Part shown: positions 1 to 10,179 of the stretch, one piece after another
Position numbering within the stretch: position 1 is the stretch's first letter
Layout of the letters: every line of letters begins with the position of its first letter
From: Stichopus chloronotus
Lineage: Eukaryota > Echinodermata > Holothuroidea > Aspidochirotida > Stichopodidae
Length of the DNA stretch: 64,000 nt
Direction of reading: 5' to 3'
NCBI GenBank assembly: GCA_021234535.1
Contig: CM037850.1
Location: 62,001-126,000, forward strand
Translations under genes and position numbers: made by a program
The notes under the pieces: model-generated
What the model was told of the DNA's origin: nothing
Database searches by the model: none
The model's input: only the letters and a program-made list of their open reading frames with translations

Positions 1-638
1 CTTTTGGTCAAGAAATAAGTTTTGTTACCAAGGGTAGACCCATACCACACAACAGTAGAACCCTTCTAATTTCTGGTGGTACTAGTCAGGCCTCTCAAGT
101 AACTCAATAACTTGAATTAATTATTATTGAAAAAAAATCTACTTTTAAGGATTATGTAACCGTATACAAAGAGATTGTGTAGAGGTCATTTACATGGAAA
201 AACTTCATGGTCACTTTTGGTCAAGAAAAAAGTTTTGTTACCAAGGGTAGACCTATAGCACATGAAAGTAGAACCCTTCTACTGTCTGGTGTTACTAGGC
301 AGACCTCTCAAATAACTCCATAACTTCAGTTAATAATTTTTTTTTAAAAAAATCCATTTTGATGTATTACGTAACCGTATACACAGAGATTGTGTAGCGG
401 TCATTTACATGGGAAAACTTCATGGTCACTTTTGGTCAAGAAATAAGTATTGTTACCAAGGGTAGACGGATACCACATGAAAGTAGAACCCTTCTACTTT
501 CTGGTGTTACGAGGCAGATCTCTCAAGTAACTCTATAACTTGAATTAATTATTTTTGAAAAAAAAATCTATTTTGATGTATTACGTAACTGTATACACAG
601 AGATTGTGTAGCGGTCATTCACATGGATAATTACAAGG
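1..638. repeat. ~214-bp tandem repeat, three copies, runs off the window start
   Basis: Three head-to-tail copies start near 1, 214 and 429, each opening with CTTTTGGTCAAG and closing with a block containing GTAACYGTATACAMAGAG and GTCATTYACATGG. Spacing is 213 and 215 bp. Copies differ by scattered substitutions. There is no open frame. The array ends where the DR1-carrying repeat begins, so the two may belong to one larger element. Confidence 0.85.
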
Positions 639-639
639 T

Positions 640-1005
640 TTTTAGTTTGACCTCTGGCGAACTCAAATGACCTTTGACCTCCACCAAAACCAATAGTGAT
701 CATCTACTCAATATGACCAACACGCACACTAAATATGACATCAGTCACAGTTACCGTTCTTGAGATAATGTGTTTACAACCTTTTCACATTTTGACCTCT
801 GGTGACCTTGAATGACCTTTGACCTCCACCAAAAACAATAGGGAACATCTACTCACTATGACCAATCCACACACCAAGTATGAGATAAGTCATGGTTACC
901 CTTCTTGAGATATCGTGTTTACAAGCAGAGCGTCACACACACACATGACATCACCATTGCATAGATTCCCTCGGCTTTCGGCAAGGAATCAAAAATGCTC
1001 TGCTG
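640..1005 (+). repeat. Dispersed DR1-carrying repeat, 3' end of subfamily B
   Basis: Two units of about 145 bp run in the order: TTTGACCTCTGG, AATGACCTTTGACCTCCACC, CCAAAAACAATAGG, ATCTACTCA, GACATCAGTCACAGTTACC, TTGAGATATCGTGTTTACAAG. They end in an (AC)n stretch followed by GCATAGATTCCC and GGCAAGGAATCAAAA. The same units recur at about 14.1, 20.2, 22.0, 30.1, 31.3, 33.2, 47.3-48.5, 49.0-49.6 and 51.7-52.8 kb. Confidence 0.85.
668..825 (-). promoter_or_regulatory. Perfect DR1 nuclear-receptor-type sites carried by the repeat
   Basis: TGACCTTTGACCT is at 668-680 and 813-825. Its reverse complement is AGGTCA-A-AGGTCA, the DR1 consensus used by HNF4, RXR heterodimers and COUP-TF. The same 13-mer occurs at 20446, 33284, 47819, 47963, 49220, 49365 and 52645, always inside this repeat, with many one-base variants nearby. 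The match is exact; binding or regulatory use is inference only. Confidence 0.45.
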
Positions 1006-3118
1006 TGTGAATTTTTGCGGTTTTACGAGACCTCGTCTACAGTACAGCTGGTAGAGGGTTTTTGGAAGAGTTTATACACAATGCCCGTTTCGTATTTACA
1101 AGTAAATGCTGTGTCTGCTGGAGTCTGCGTAAGAAATTTCACGAGATAAATTGCGTTCCAATGATTTACTGAGGCCAAGCAAAAAAGAAAAAAAAAGGGG
1201 GGTTATGGTTTGCACTTTTAAAACATTTAGACTTGCTTGTCTTTTTTTTTTTTTTCTGAACACACATGAACACACATGAACCCCTAAAGGGCCGTTGGCA
1301 GCGCAGCAAACCGTTGTTTTCATGCTTCAGCACTGTATCAATGTTTCTATGTTGCAAAGAAAATAGCTGAAAACTCTGTGGTCGGGACACGACATTTTCG
1401 GTTACAAATGCTGTTTTTTTGATAGGAAAGGAAAAATCAGGCTAGAGAGAAAATTCATGCCGGCGAGGACAAAATCTTTTTTTTTTTTTTAAGCATTACA
1501 ATGAAAGTACCTATTCCTTACGGGAACCCACTCATTGACTTGTTTAGATCATCTCGAGTTGATTGTTGCTAACCTTTGTAATGAACTTAGCCACTGGTTG
1601 ATAATGAGATACGCTTGGCCGCACTTCCCGCTAAATGTCACGGAGTCTTTTCACAACTGTATTCAGAAGTTCAACCACATGTAATCCTCTTGAATCCCTT
1701 TGTTAAGTTCTGGGCGAAAGAGAGGTTGCTGTGTAAGGTATAACAATACACACGTTTACTGACTGGTTTTGTATACTGGGTCTAGTCTTATTTCTGTTAG
1801 TTAGCCTATCAGCAAGAACAGCCGCCACCGAGCAAGTAGCGACAGAGCAACAGAGAAAAAAAATCATAAAGTATTCCATAGAACGTACGTTTTGGTGAAA
1901 AACTATAAAATCCTCATCTGCAGTCTTGTGTGATAAAGAAGCTGTTATTCCACCACAGTGGTTATGATATACAGATCACTGGTGGAAATTCGGCCCCTGT
2001 GAGGAAAGAGGGGGGGGTACGAAGGTCCTGGGGTGGGGGTTCCTTGCATAGCAAAACGATAAAATATAGTTGAAGTTCCGTACAAAACATTGCCTACATT
2101 TAAGACGGAGAGAAAACTCTGTATTTGCATTCATTGCAAAACGGAAAATAGGTCTATTAGTTCAAAATTAATTAGGCCAAACTGTCATTCAAGTCCACGC
2201 AAGTTTAGCTCTAAATTCATTGACATAAGACTTACAAAATGTCAGAAACGAGTTTAACTTCGAGTCCAATATTCAACTCAAAAATATCAAAACCCAGGCC
2301 GTGACCTCATTACGTATGATTAATATATCACCGTGCACATTAAGACCATGTGTAACAGTAGCGTGGCAAACGAACACATGCCGCATGCGATATCATTATA
2401 CGCCGTACCTTACTGGACCACACTGTGAACAAATCATAGTGTAGCACGATCTCTGAGCTGAGGCATATATCTCTGCTGCGCACTGGGTATGGAGAATCCT
2501 GGCAACTTCTCAAGTGAAGTTTAGGCGGGAAAATGTCAACAGCCCGTCCCGAATGTTAACGTCTGTTTCTGTCATGAATACCTATCGCAAAAGTAAAAGT
2601 GGTCGGCTTTACTACTATATCTTTGTGTAAGCGTAAATGCCGCAACTCCAGTACAAAGGTCATCTCGTGGGTTATAAAGCTGTTTTAGGAAGCCTGCATT
2701 GACAGCGAGTTTTTCTTTCACTTGCTGTGCGTGTTCGTCAAGTGAAATACGATACCAAGGTAATGAAAAAGTCAAGAGGAGAATTTTTTTCGACAAAGTC
2801 TTGCAGTTACACTACTGTAGCTTTCAAGTACATGTGAAAGGGAGTAGCGTAAAAGATACGTAGAATTTCCGAAGAACCTAAAACCAGGACACTTTCCACA
2901 GAAACTAGCTCAAAAAAAAAGGGAAAAAAAACTGCCTTACACCTCCCTGCACCACTAGCGTACACGGGGGGGGGGGGGGGGGTTGGGCCATGTCCCCCTC
3001 ACATTCCCCATTTTTTTTTAAATACTGCATATCTTGCTGAAAATATCAGAAATAAGCGGGAATTGACATGATTAGTATCAATGTAGGCCTACTATATGTA
3101 TATAGGTAAACTTGAGGG
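1006..3118. other. No gene seen; low-complexity tracts
   Basis: I see no exon-like frame, RNA gene or transposon protein here. The stretch holds poly-T and poly-A runs (about 1180-1255 and 1477-1490), a CACACATGAA duplication near 1261-1280 and a run of 17 G at 2966-2982 that could form a G-quadruplex. The short frames present lack splice context and look random. Confidence 0.6.
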
Positions 3119-3597
3119 AATACAGGCCCATAGCCAGGGGGGTCGGAGCGTTCGAACGACCCACCCCAAGTTGAGGGAGGTCCATTTTTTCCAGCCATGT
3201 GTTTGGAGGGTCAGCTATGAAATATTTTTTATCTTGACACATCGTTCACTTTTAGCAGGAAGATAAAACCTCTCCACTTATGTCATAAAATGTATACAGG
3301 CCCAAACTGACCACAATATATCTTCACTAGATACATAAACTATGTGGGGTGATGAGATGATATGCTAAAAAACGCGCATGCATGGTTATGTCATTGTGGC
3401 TGTGGATATCATTGAACAAGATACAATAAAAAGCCCGGGACACACTGCCACGACAAGCTGCGACATGACGGCGACCACCAACCGCGTCTGCTGAGGTCGT
3501 GACCGGTTCCACGACTAGAGTTCAGTTGTGTCGTTAGCCGTCGCAGGGCCCGATTAAATATGTTCAATTGTAGTCGGGTGCAGTCGGTGCATTTTAC
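3119..3597. other. Non-coding stretch with CAGGCCC-type repeat ends and a shared flank
   Basis: ATACAGGCCCA occurs directly repeated at 3119 and 3294, the first followed by TAGCCAGGGGGG, which looks like a DNA-transposon end. From about 3540 to 3597 the sequence (GGGCCCGATTAAATATG onward) matches, inverted, the flank of the second hAT-like copy at 27880-27930. No coding potential is evident. Confidence 0.4.
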
Positions 3598-4197
3598 CAA
3601 AGTGTAGCCAAGGAGGGGCGATGGAGGCGATCCCCCCCGGTCATATTGTAGTTTTTTGTTTAGGACTTCGCCAGAAATACCAAGGAGCATAGGCATAGCC
3701 AGGGAAAATGGGGCGAACAGGGCGACCCTGCTTGATCTCATTTTCGCTTTTTCCCCCGCGATATCGCTAAATAGTAATTCCCTCAATTTATGTGGCAGGC
3801 CTTTCAAGGCAGGGGTGGAATGCAGGGTTGGGAGCATGTATGTCTGCATGTTAAACACCCAGGAAGGGCAGTTTTCATCTATCTGAGTGGTTTGTAGAGC
3901 CAAACGTTTCTTTGAATGCTCATCTCGGCATTGCTTCATTTTTCACAGACTTATTATTTTCTCAGTAATTGAGAAAATGTAGACATGAGATTTATATTTC
4001 AAGGCTGGGTTCATGCAGCTGAAAAAACTTGGGAAGGGCTATTTCCGGCCATCTGGGGGGTTTGTAAAACCCAAAATTTTCTTGTACGCTCCGCGCCAAC
4101 CGATCGTGGCGCTACGCTCGGATCTTTCAATTGCAGTAATTCCGGCAGAGGCTATGGCCTCCCCCTCCACAAAGTCCTGGGTGCGCCACTGCCCTGC
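3598..4197 (+). mobile_element. hAT-like miniature element, copy 1 (inverted relative to copy at 27264-27836)
   Basis: About 600 bp are collinear, in reverse orientation, with the element at 27264-27836. Shared landmarks are CGCCAGAAATACC, GATCTCATTTTC, GATATCGC followed by AATAGTAATTCCCTC, the GCATTCCACCCTGC equivalent, TCTGTGAAAAATGA and the GTACGCTCC tract. The left end (GTGTAGCCAAGG) and right end (GTGCGCCACTGCCCTG) are degraded inverted repeats. No target duplication survives; the left edge seems deleted. Non-autonomous, with no transposase frame. Confidence 0.7.
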
Positions 4198-4693
4198 ACT
4201 GAGGTGTTGCTGTGAGTTTAAGGGCTCTGTGATTGAGCTGAAGGACGGAAAACTTTTGCACAAATTAAGTCTGTTAATGAATATCCTCAGCCCCGCGTTA
4301 AGCATGTGGTAATTATCATCAAAACAGGACTAGCTTTTTCCCATCATTTGTTTCATTGCTCTCTTTTATTTATTTTTGCTTTCAAGTTTCCCCGTTTTTT
4401 CAGTAAAAAAAAATCCCGTTTTTTTTATGTAAAAAAGAATGTTCAGCCACACTGGATCCCCATGACCGCCGGGAATTTCCTGGGAATCAGCTTCGAAGGG
4501 TACGCAACCTGGGGAAGACAGGTCATGTAGATTAATTATGAAGTTTACTCAAACTTCCCCCTGTTTTATAAAAAGAAAAGGGATTCATATTCTTTGATGT
4601 AGGCCTACAGTGTGATCGACGCTATTTAATTAGCGATACCTTTTGCTGAAGCTTATAGTTAGCAACAGTGTAGTAAAAATTGTTAAATGTATG
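4198..4693. other. Spacer between hAT-like copy and gypsy remnant
   Basis: I see nothing functional here. Homopolymer runs of T and A lie at 4395-4435. The sequence from about 4643 to 4693 is open in the frame of the following integrase but is not recognisable as pol. Confidence 0.4.
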
Positions 4694-5930
4694 AGTTATG
4701 AGTCAATGCGACTAGAGGAGGTTCCATTGCCAACATCTGACGGTACCATCATTTGTGATCTGTCTACCGGGAATGCAGGACCATTCGTTCCAAAACAGTT
4801 CCGACGAGCAGTATTTGACGCACTCCACTCAATGTCGCATCCTGGTATCCGCACAACTGTCCGTTTCGTCTCGGAACGATTTATTTGGTCAAACATCAAC
4901 AAGGATGTACGCCGTTGGGCCAAAACATGTTTGCGCTGTCAACAAGCCAAAATTCACAAACATACTGTTACACCTCTGGGTACCTTTACTTCCCCAGATG
5001 CCCGGTTCGAGCATGTCCACATCGACATCGTTGGTCCACTTCCACCTTCACAGGGATTCCGGTATATCCTTACGATTGTCGACCGCTTCACTAAATGGCC
5101 AGAGGCAGTTCCTATATCAGACATCACGTCTGAAACAGTGGCCCGAGCATTTGTTACCAAATGGGTGGCTACTTTCGGAACTCCAGCTACAATCACAACC
5201 GACAGAGGTAGTCAATTTGAATCCTCTTTGTTTCAGCAACTCACGGCATTGTTGGGAAGTAAAAGAATTCGCACAACTGCTTATCATCCTGCCCCTAATG
5301 GTCTGGTGGAACGTTTTCACCGCCACTTGAAGTCATCATCTTAAGGCTCATCAACCTAACCAACACTGGAGAGAACTTCTTCCACTCATTCTCCTTAGTA
5401 TCCGTACTAGCTTGAAGGAAGATATCGGTTGCAGCTCAGCAGAGTTAGTTTTCAGGACCACCTTAAGACTTCCGTGTCAGCTCGTGGCGTCGCTCCCCTA
5501 CGACAGCGAACCCGATCCTACATTATACGTCGACAGGCTTAAAAACATCATGGCGGAGATCAGACCAACCGCTACCAGAACCACTCCACGCAACGTGCAA
5601 CAGCACCGCGACTTGATAACATGTACGCATGTATGGATCCGTGACGGCTCGGTCAAGAAACCATTGCAACCGCCTTATCGTGGACCATACAAAGTTTTGG
5701 AAAGACGGGAAAAGCAGTTTATCCTCGACGTAAATGGCAAACGAGACTCTGTTTTCTTGGACCGTTTGAAAGTGGTCTACCTTTCCGATGATCCCTTACC
5801 GACTGACGCGTCCTATCGAAGACCGATGCTCCTCATGACTCGCATTACGCTGCGCCTCCGCCGAAAGCGATCACACGCTCTGGTAGGCATGTTCATTGGC
5901 CTGCCCGCTGTAGATGAACGCTGTACATAA
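4694..5930 (+). pseudogene. Ty3/gypsy integrase and pol C-terminus, frameshifted
   Basis: The first frame (to a stop at 5342-5344) encodes a retroviral-type integrase. It has a zinc-binding HHCC region (HSMSH, then CLRC) and a catalytic core with D in HIDIVGP, D in TTDRGSQFES and E in NGLVERFHR, so the D-D-E triad is present. Integrase joins element DNA to chromosomal target DNA. The reading frame then shifts at about 5340. The second frame runs to 5930 and carries the integrase C-terminal region (PYRGPYKVLER, DRLKVVYLSD). Protease, RT and RNase H are absent, so the copy is 5'-truncated and cannot be autonomous. Family-level identity (Ty3/gypsy) is firm; the Mag-like lineage is a guess. Confidence 0.88.
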
Positions 5931-5990
5931 TTAATCTATTCTTTGTGTAATTTTATCGATCACTGTGTACTTTGACAAGTGGTCTGCGAA

Positions 5991-6449
5991 GGGGCTGATG
6001 TAGCGGCATAAGCTTGTTTGTCAATTTTGCGCGCGCCCTCAACTTGGAGGGTACCAAAAACTTTAGTTACGAAATTGGAGTTGCGACTTTGGACACGCTA
6101 GTGAACACACGTACTTTTTTCGTCTCTCGGACCTCGGAGATATATTTACATATTTCATTTAGCGTCTATACGTCTATTTTTTACCTCGGAAACTATATGT
6201 CACGAGCACCTTAATTTTCCGATCGAACTGAACATTTGTATTTATTCACACGGAGACCGCGCCCGGAAATTTTACGTGAAAGCATTTGTGCAACTCTCCC
6301 GGAACTTGCATGTTTCTACTTTACGTTATATTTGCTTATATAGCTATTTTATGTGTGCTGATTGTTCCTTTCTACTTATCCTTTGGAACGTCGCAGGACA
6401 CAATGAAGTCTACGATGTTCCTTTAAGCGGAACCAGGGCACTGTCAACA
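5991..6449 (+). repeat. Probable 3' LTR with polypurine tract of the gypsy remnant
   Basis: After the pol stop, the purine-rich GCGAAGGGGCTGA (about 5986-5998) precedes TGTAGCGGCATAAG at 5999. This fits a polypurine tract followed by an LTR opening with TG. A plausible end, GTCAACA, is at 6449, giving about 451 bp. No second LTR is in the window, so the right boundary is inferred only from the TG...CA rule. Confidence 0.5.
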
Positions 6450-6594
6450 GGTGGGCGCTTATCTTCTTTTTTTTTTGTGATAAACTAAATCGCCAAAAGT
6501 CAACCCGTAAAATAGCTAGCAGTAAAAATGAAGCCTGCTAAAAAATCGAACTCTTTGGACGCTAACAGATATTTAATATCCAAGCTCATAAATC

Positions 6595-7853
6595 TCACTG
6601 CTTCCAAGTGCAGTCTTCTACCCGCGAGGTTAAAATAGACAAATGATTAACCTTAACTCTAAAGTCACAACCTGGCAATGCTTCGACACGATCCACATTA
6701 CACACTAATCGATTAAACTTTTTCAAACCACTGTTGGAAAATCCCACGCCAAGATTGTGTAAGGCCTTCACATTCGTCACTCTGTTTAAGTTACCATACA
6801 TTAAAAATAAAATAGCTGATTGACAAGCAGAAACAGTGGAAACATCGCTAGGGCTGGCAAAATAATTCTTCTTAAAACAATCATCAATTCTCGGGTAAAT
6901 TGGAGAGCAAAGTGATGTTAAATATTTAGTGAAATGATTGGCAGGAATGATTACAAAAGGGCCCATGAAGGTACTATCGGCACATCCCATGACAGATTAG
7001 TAGATAGCTACAAAATATGACTGAAAAACATCTTCTGATAAGTCAGAAGTCTTGAGGTGAAAAAGAAACAACAAGTTCTAATCGGGCCGGAAAGCCGGAG
7101 GAAAAATTTCTAACACATTTCATTAAGTGAAAAATGTCATGATGTGCTAAAACTCTGTCCAATGTTGCGCGTCTCTTGCAGAAATGAGAAAACGTCAGCT
7201 GTGGCCCCGCCATCAGGATTGGAGATATGTCTTCTTCGAAAAGTCCTCTGCCTGTGTATCCACGGGCACCGGCGTTGTAGAGCTTTACATAGTTAATATT
7301 GTCAACATCGAAACCGTGGTTTCTTAACTCTGTTATGTAGGGAGATCCTCGTTGAACCAAGGGAGTTGACAAGGAGACAGAAGACATGTGACCAAACCCC
7401 CAGAGAGGGTAGAACGTCGAATCGCGAGGCAACACGGAGTTTAAAATGTTAAGGTTCCACTTGGAACAACATATTCACGTTGTGCAAATTCCATGCCTAG
7501 ATGGAAAAAAAACCCTTGGCCAACGACTCTCTACGATTCAGAATATGGATATACCTATTTACAAAGTCCCCTAATGTGTCCGTCTTCACCTGCATGTGAT
7601 CTCCATGAATCGATCCTATAAAATGCAGTTTTAGTAAACTAAGAGCAGGGTCTGCCAATCTGTACTCTTGATAGGTCTCCTCAAAAGACCTGCAAAAACT
7701 CCCCCAATCATTTCTGGCAAATAAAAAAAGACAACAAAGAGAAACAAAGGAAAAGTAAACATCACACTGGACATCACGGATGGCGCGGGAGTCGATAAAG
7801 ATCCCATAAACATCATATTCAGTGAAAAGTACGGAAGATCGCGACCACAGCAA
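6595..7853 (-). pseudogene. Unrecognised broken coding stretch
   Basis: Three consecutive minus-strand frames (7853-7497, 7435-7043, 6990-6595) lie within 1.26 kb with only short gaps. They look like one original protein cut by stops and frameshifts. Their composition is protein-like: segments such as HGDHMQVKTDTLGDFVNRYI, NAGARGYTGRGLFEED and HHDIFHLMKCVRNFSS have mixed charged and hydrophobic residues and few repeats. An acceptor-like tract (TTTTTTTATTTGCCAG) sits near 7710, so part could be a real exon. I do not recognise the family; it could be an ancient transposon or virus-derived gene or a lineage-specific gene. No catalytic motif is apparent. Confidence 0.4.
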
Positions 7854-7929
7854 GCGAAGGAGAAGCGTGCCCTCTCTATACCCCTTCCTACTCTCATGTA
7901 CAAAATCTCATACAGTAACCCAAACATCG

Positions 7930-9237
7930 ATCAACAATTACAAAAAATACAATACATGCAACAATGTACATGAAATCTAAGCAAATCTACAATACATCTG
8001 CTCATTATTTGTGTAGGCATCTTACCCTGACAAGAAGTAACTTCAATTTGGTCAGGAAAAAGTTTGTTACAGCCTAATCTACGAATAGGCTTATAATCCG
8101 AAGCATAGAAATATTTTAGCGTACTACTTATGATGTATTACCGACACTTTTTAACATGAAATCTTACCAGTCTCTGAAGAGAAAATACAGTCTATCTAAA
8201 GTTTAATTTTGATATACTTCAGAAATTTCCATTTTCTTGAGAATAAAGTCAAATGGTTGCTAAAAGGTGAGTGGCACTACTACAAATATTTCTAACATAA
8301 TTCATAACATACATTAAGCGAAGTTAACAAATAGCAAATTCCGAATACATTAAACTATACCTATCGTAAGCTATACTTAAAATTCTTTCAATACCCCGAC
8401 TAACCATAACCTTTTGTAATCCTAACCCATTCGCCATACAAACGCATGAAATCAAAAATAGAAATAAGTCGGACAAATTCTTTGGAAGATATTTTGCAAA
8501 GCCTTTATCAATTTGATAATGGAACCACTGACGATGGCAAAGTCTGAATATCTAATTAATCCATTATTAAACGTACCCTATCTTAGCATACAGTATGCTA
8601 ACCCCTTGTAATCTAACTTTCTCAAGTTAACCCCCGCATTTAAATCTATCGTCTAATCTATAGCCACCACTAACCAATAAGCCACACTGGAGCGTGAAAA
8701 TAAAACAACATTGAAACATATCGATTGGAATATTCAGTGAACAGTTTCTACCGTCCAGTGACATTATACACGACTGATTTAATTTCTCTGCTCGAAGCCT
8801 ATTGGAAACGGTAGTCAGCGACAAAAGAGACAACAGTTGTAAGGAAGGGGTAAGTTTAGGATTACTCTCAATTTAAGGTTAGGGTTACTCTCATTTCGTG
8901 AAAATTTTCTTTCAAGAACTTCAGACAGTATCTTTTCCTGTGCAACCACAAACCTAGCAACAAAAAAATCAAACTTTATAAGGCAAAAGAGTTCACTGCA
9001 CTACAACCTGTGAAAACGGCCACCTTTAAGGATTACATTCCTGAGTTTATCGACTGTTTCTTGCTTCCTTTTTTACCCAACAAGACAGATGCATGAAAAA
9101 AACACAACTAACTGATTAAAATTGTTCTCCTTACTATAGGATCAGAAATCTGCACTGAAGATAAGCCCCTTGCACCCAGGCTACGAAAACATACCATGTA
9201 AATGAGTGCCCTAGAAGAGAAACCAAACTTTGTAAAC
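7930..9237. other. No gene seen
   Basis: An AT-rich stretch with no repeat or protein family I recognise. Weak splice-like signals occur (TTCTCTTCTAG near 9212 on the minus strand), but no supported exon. It may be intron if 9238-9663 and 6595-7853 belong to one gene. Confidence 0.4.
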
Positions 9238-9663
9238 TTACCCATATATTGTGCATCCTCCGTCAATATTCCCTGCGCATTCTCTTCGACTTGATGAAGT
9301 CTGACCAAGAGATAGACAGGCTGTAATAACTACTTTGAACATTAACGATTTCCAATAATTTCTGACCACCTCAAAAGAAATTTCAACATCGCCGTTTGGG
9401 ATAACTAAACCGTTAATTTCGAACTCACCAACGTTAAAAATAGGAAATGTCCAAACATGGTCACCGATAGGCAATGTCACGCCTTTGTAAAAGCCTTTAG
9501 CTTTCCGCTCACAGTGGAACTTCTTACGAAAACGAACTGCTCGAGAGAATGGTTTAAAACACGATATCGAACCTTCTGTGCTAAGAAATGTTACTCCATC
9601 TATATCCTTAGACACATTAAAATCATCGTTCAAGTCAAAACTATCTTCAATTAAACGAAACAA
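9238..9663 (-). CDS. Unrecognised open frame, candidate exon
   Basis: A 142-codon open stretch on the minus strand has protein-like composition with alternating hydrophobic and polar residues (VTFLSTEGSISCF, GVTLPIGDHVWTFPI, EFEINGLVIPNGDVEISFEV), suggesting beta-strands. A good donor (ATGG then GTAAGTTT) lies at its 3' end near 9240. A weak acceptor (TTTAATTGAAG) lies near its 5' end, so an exon of about 410 nt is possible. I do not recognise a domain and see no initiating ATG, signal peptide or neighbour that gives it a job. It may belong with the broken frames at 6595-7853 on the same strand. Confidence 0.3.
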   Translation of the reverse strand: MFRLIEDSFDLNDDFNVSKDIDGVTFLSTEGSISCFKPFSRAVRFRKKFHCERKAKGFYKGVTLPIGDHVWTFPIFNVGEFEINGLVIPNGDVEISFEVVRNYWKSLMFKVVITACLSLGQTSSSRRECAGNIDGGCTIYG

Positions 9664-9967
9664 AACAAAATATTGTGAGGATTGTTGATCAAACTAAATT
9701 CATTGAACGAACAAAATTCCATCTCAATGTCGAAGAAGTGGGTACTAAAAGAAATAAATAAAATTGATTGAATTTCCACAAATCAAAACGATGTCAGTCA
9801 TAGTCAAAGCAGAAAGTGTCAATGCAAACACGTACAATGTATCAAACGATATACATCAATCAGACCAGCATATATTACTGTCTATAGGACTATACCAACA
9901 ACACGAAAAATAGAGGGCGCCAAAACATAACCTAAAGTGACGCGTGACGCAGCTTATTTCATATTAT
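9664..9967. other. No gene seen
   Basis: AT-rich sequence with no recognisable feature, ending at the telomere-like repeat. A CpG-bearing GTGACGCGTGACGC motif lies at about 9937-9950. Confidence 0.4.
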
Positions 9968-9994
9968 ACCTAACCCCTAACCCCTAACCCTAAC

Positions 9995-10028
<34 letters not shown>

Positions 10029-10046
10029 CTAACCCTTAACCCTAAC

Positions 10047-10078
<32 letters not shown>

Positions 10079-10082
10079 TCCC
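9968..10082. repeat. Interstitial telomere-like repeat (CCCTAA)n
   Basis: About 115 bp of degenerate CCCTAA/CCCCTAA/CCCTAAA units lie on the plus strand, equivalent to TTAGGG, the metazoan telomere unit. Related short CTAACCCCTAA fragments also occur near 12365. Units vary in the number of C, so this is an old interstitial tract, not a fresh telomere. Confidence 0.9.
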
Positions 10083-10179
10083 TAAAGCGTCACTTCTAAT
10101 TCTTCACCTTAATTTTAATCTTAACCTATCTCATTTACTCTGATAGCTTATGGGGTGGTGATTATGAATCCTATGTTTA

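Noticed and set aside
3409..3939. 176-codon minus-strand frame
   Set aside because: Overlaps the hAT-like miniature element; its inverted copy at 27264-27836 does not preserve the frame.
6450..6465. tRNA primer-binding site after the probable gypsy LTR
   Set aside because: This would be the 3' LTR, after which host DNA and not a primer site is expected, and the similarity was weak.
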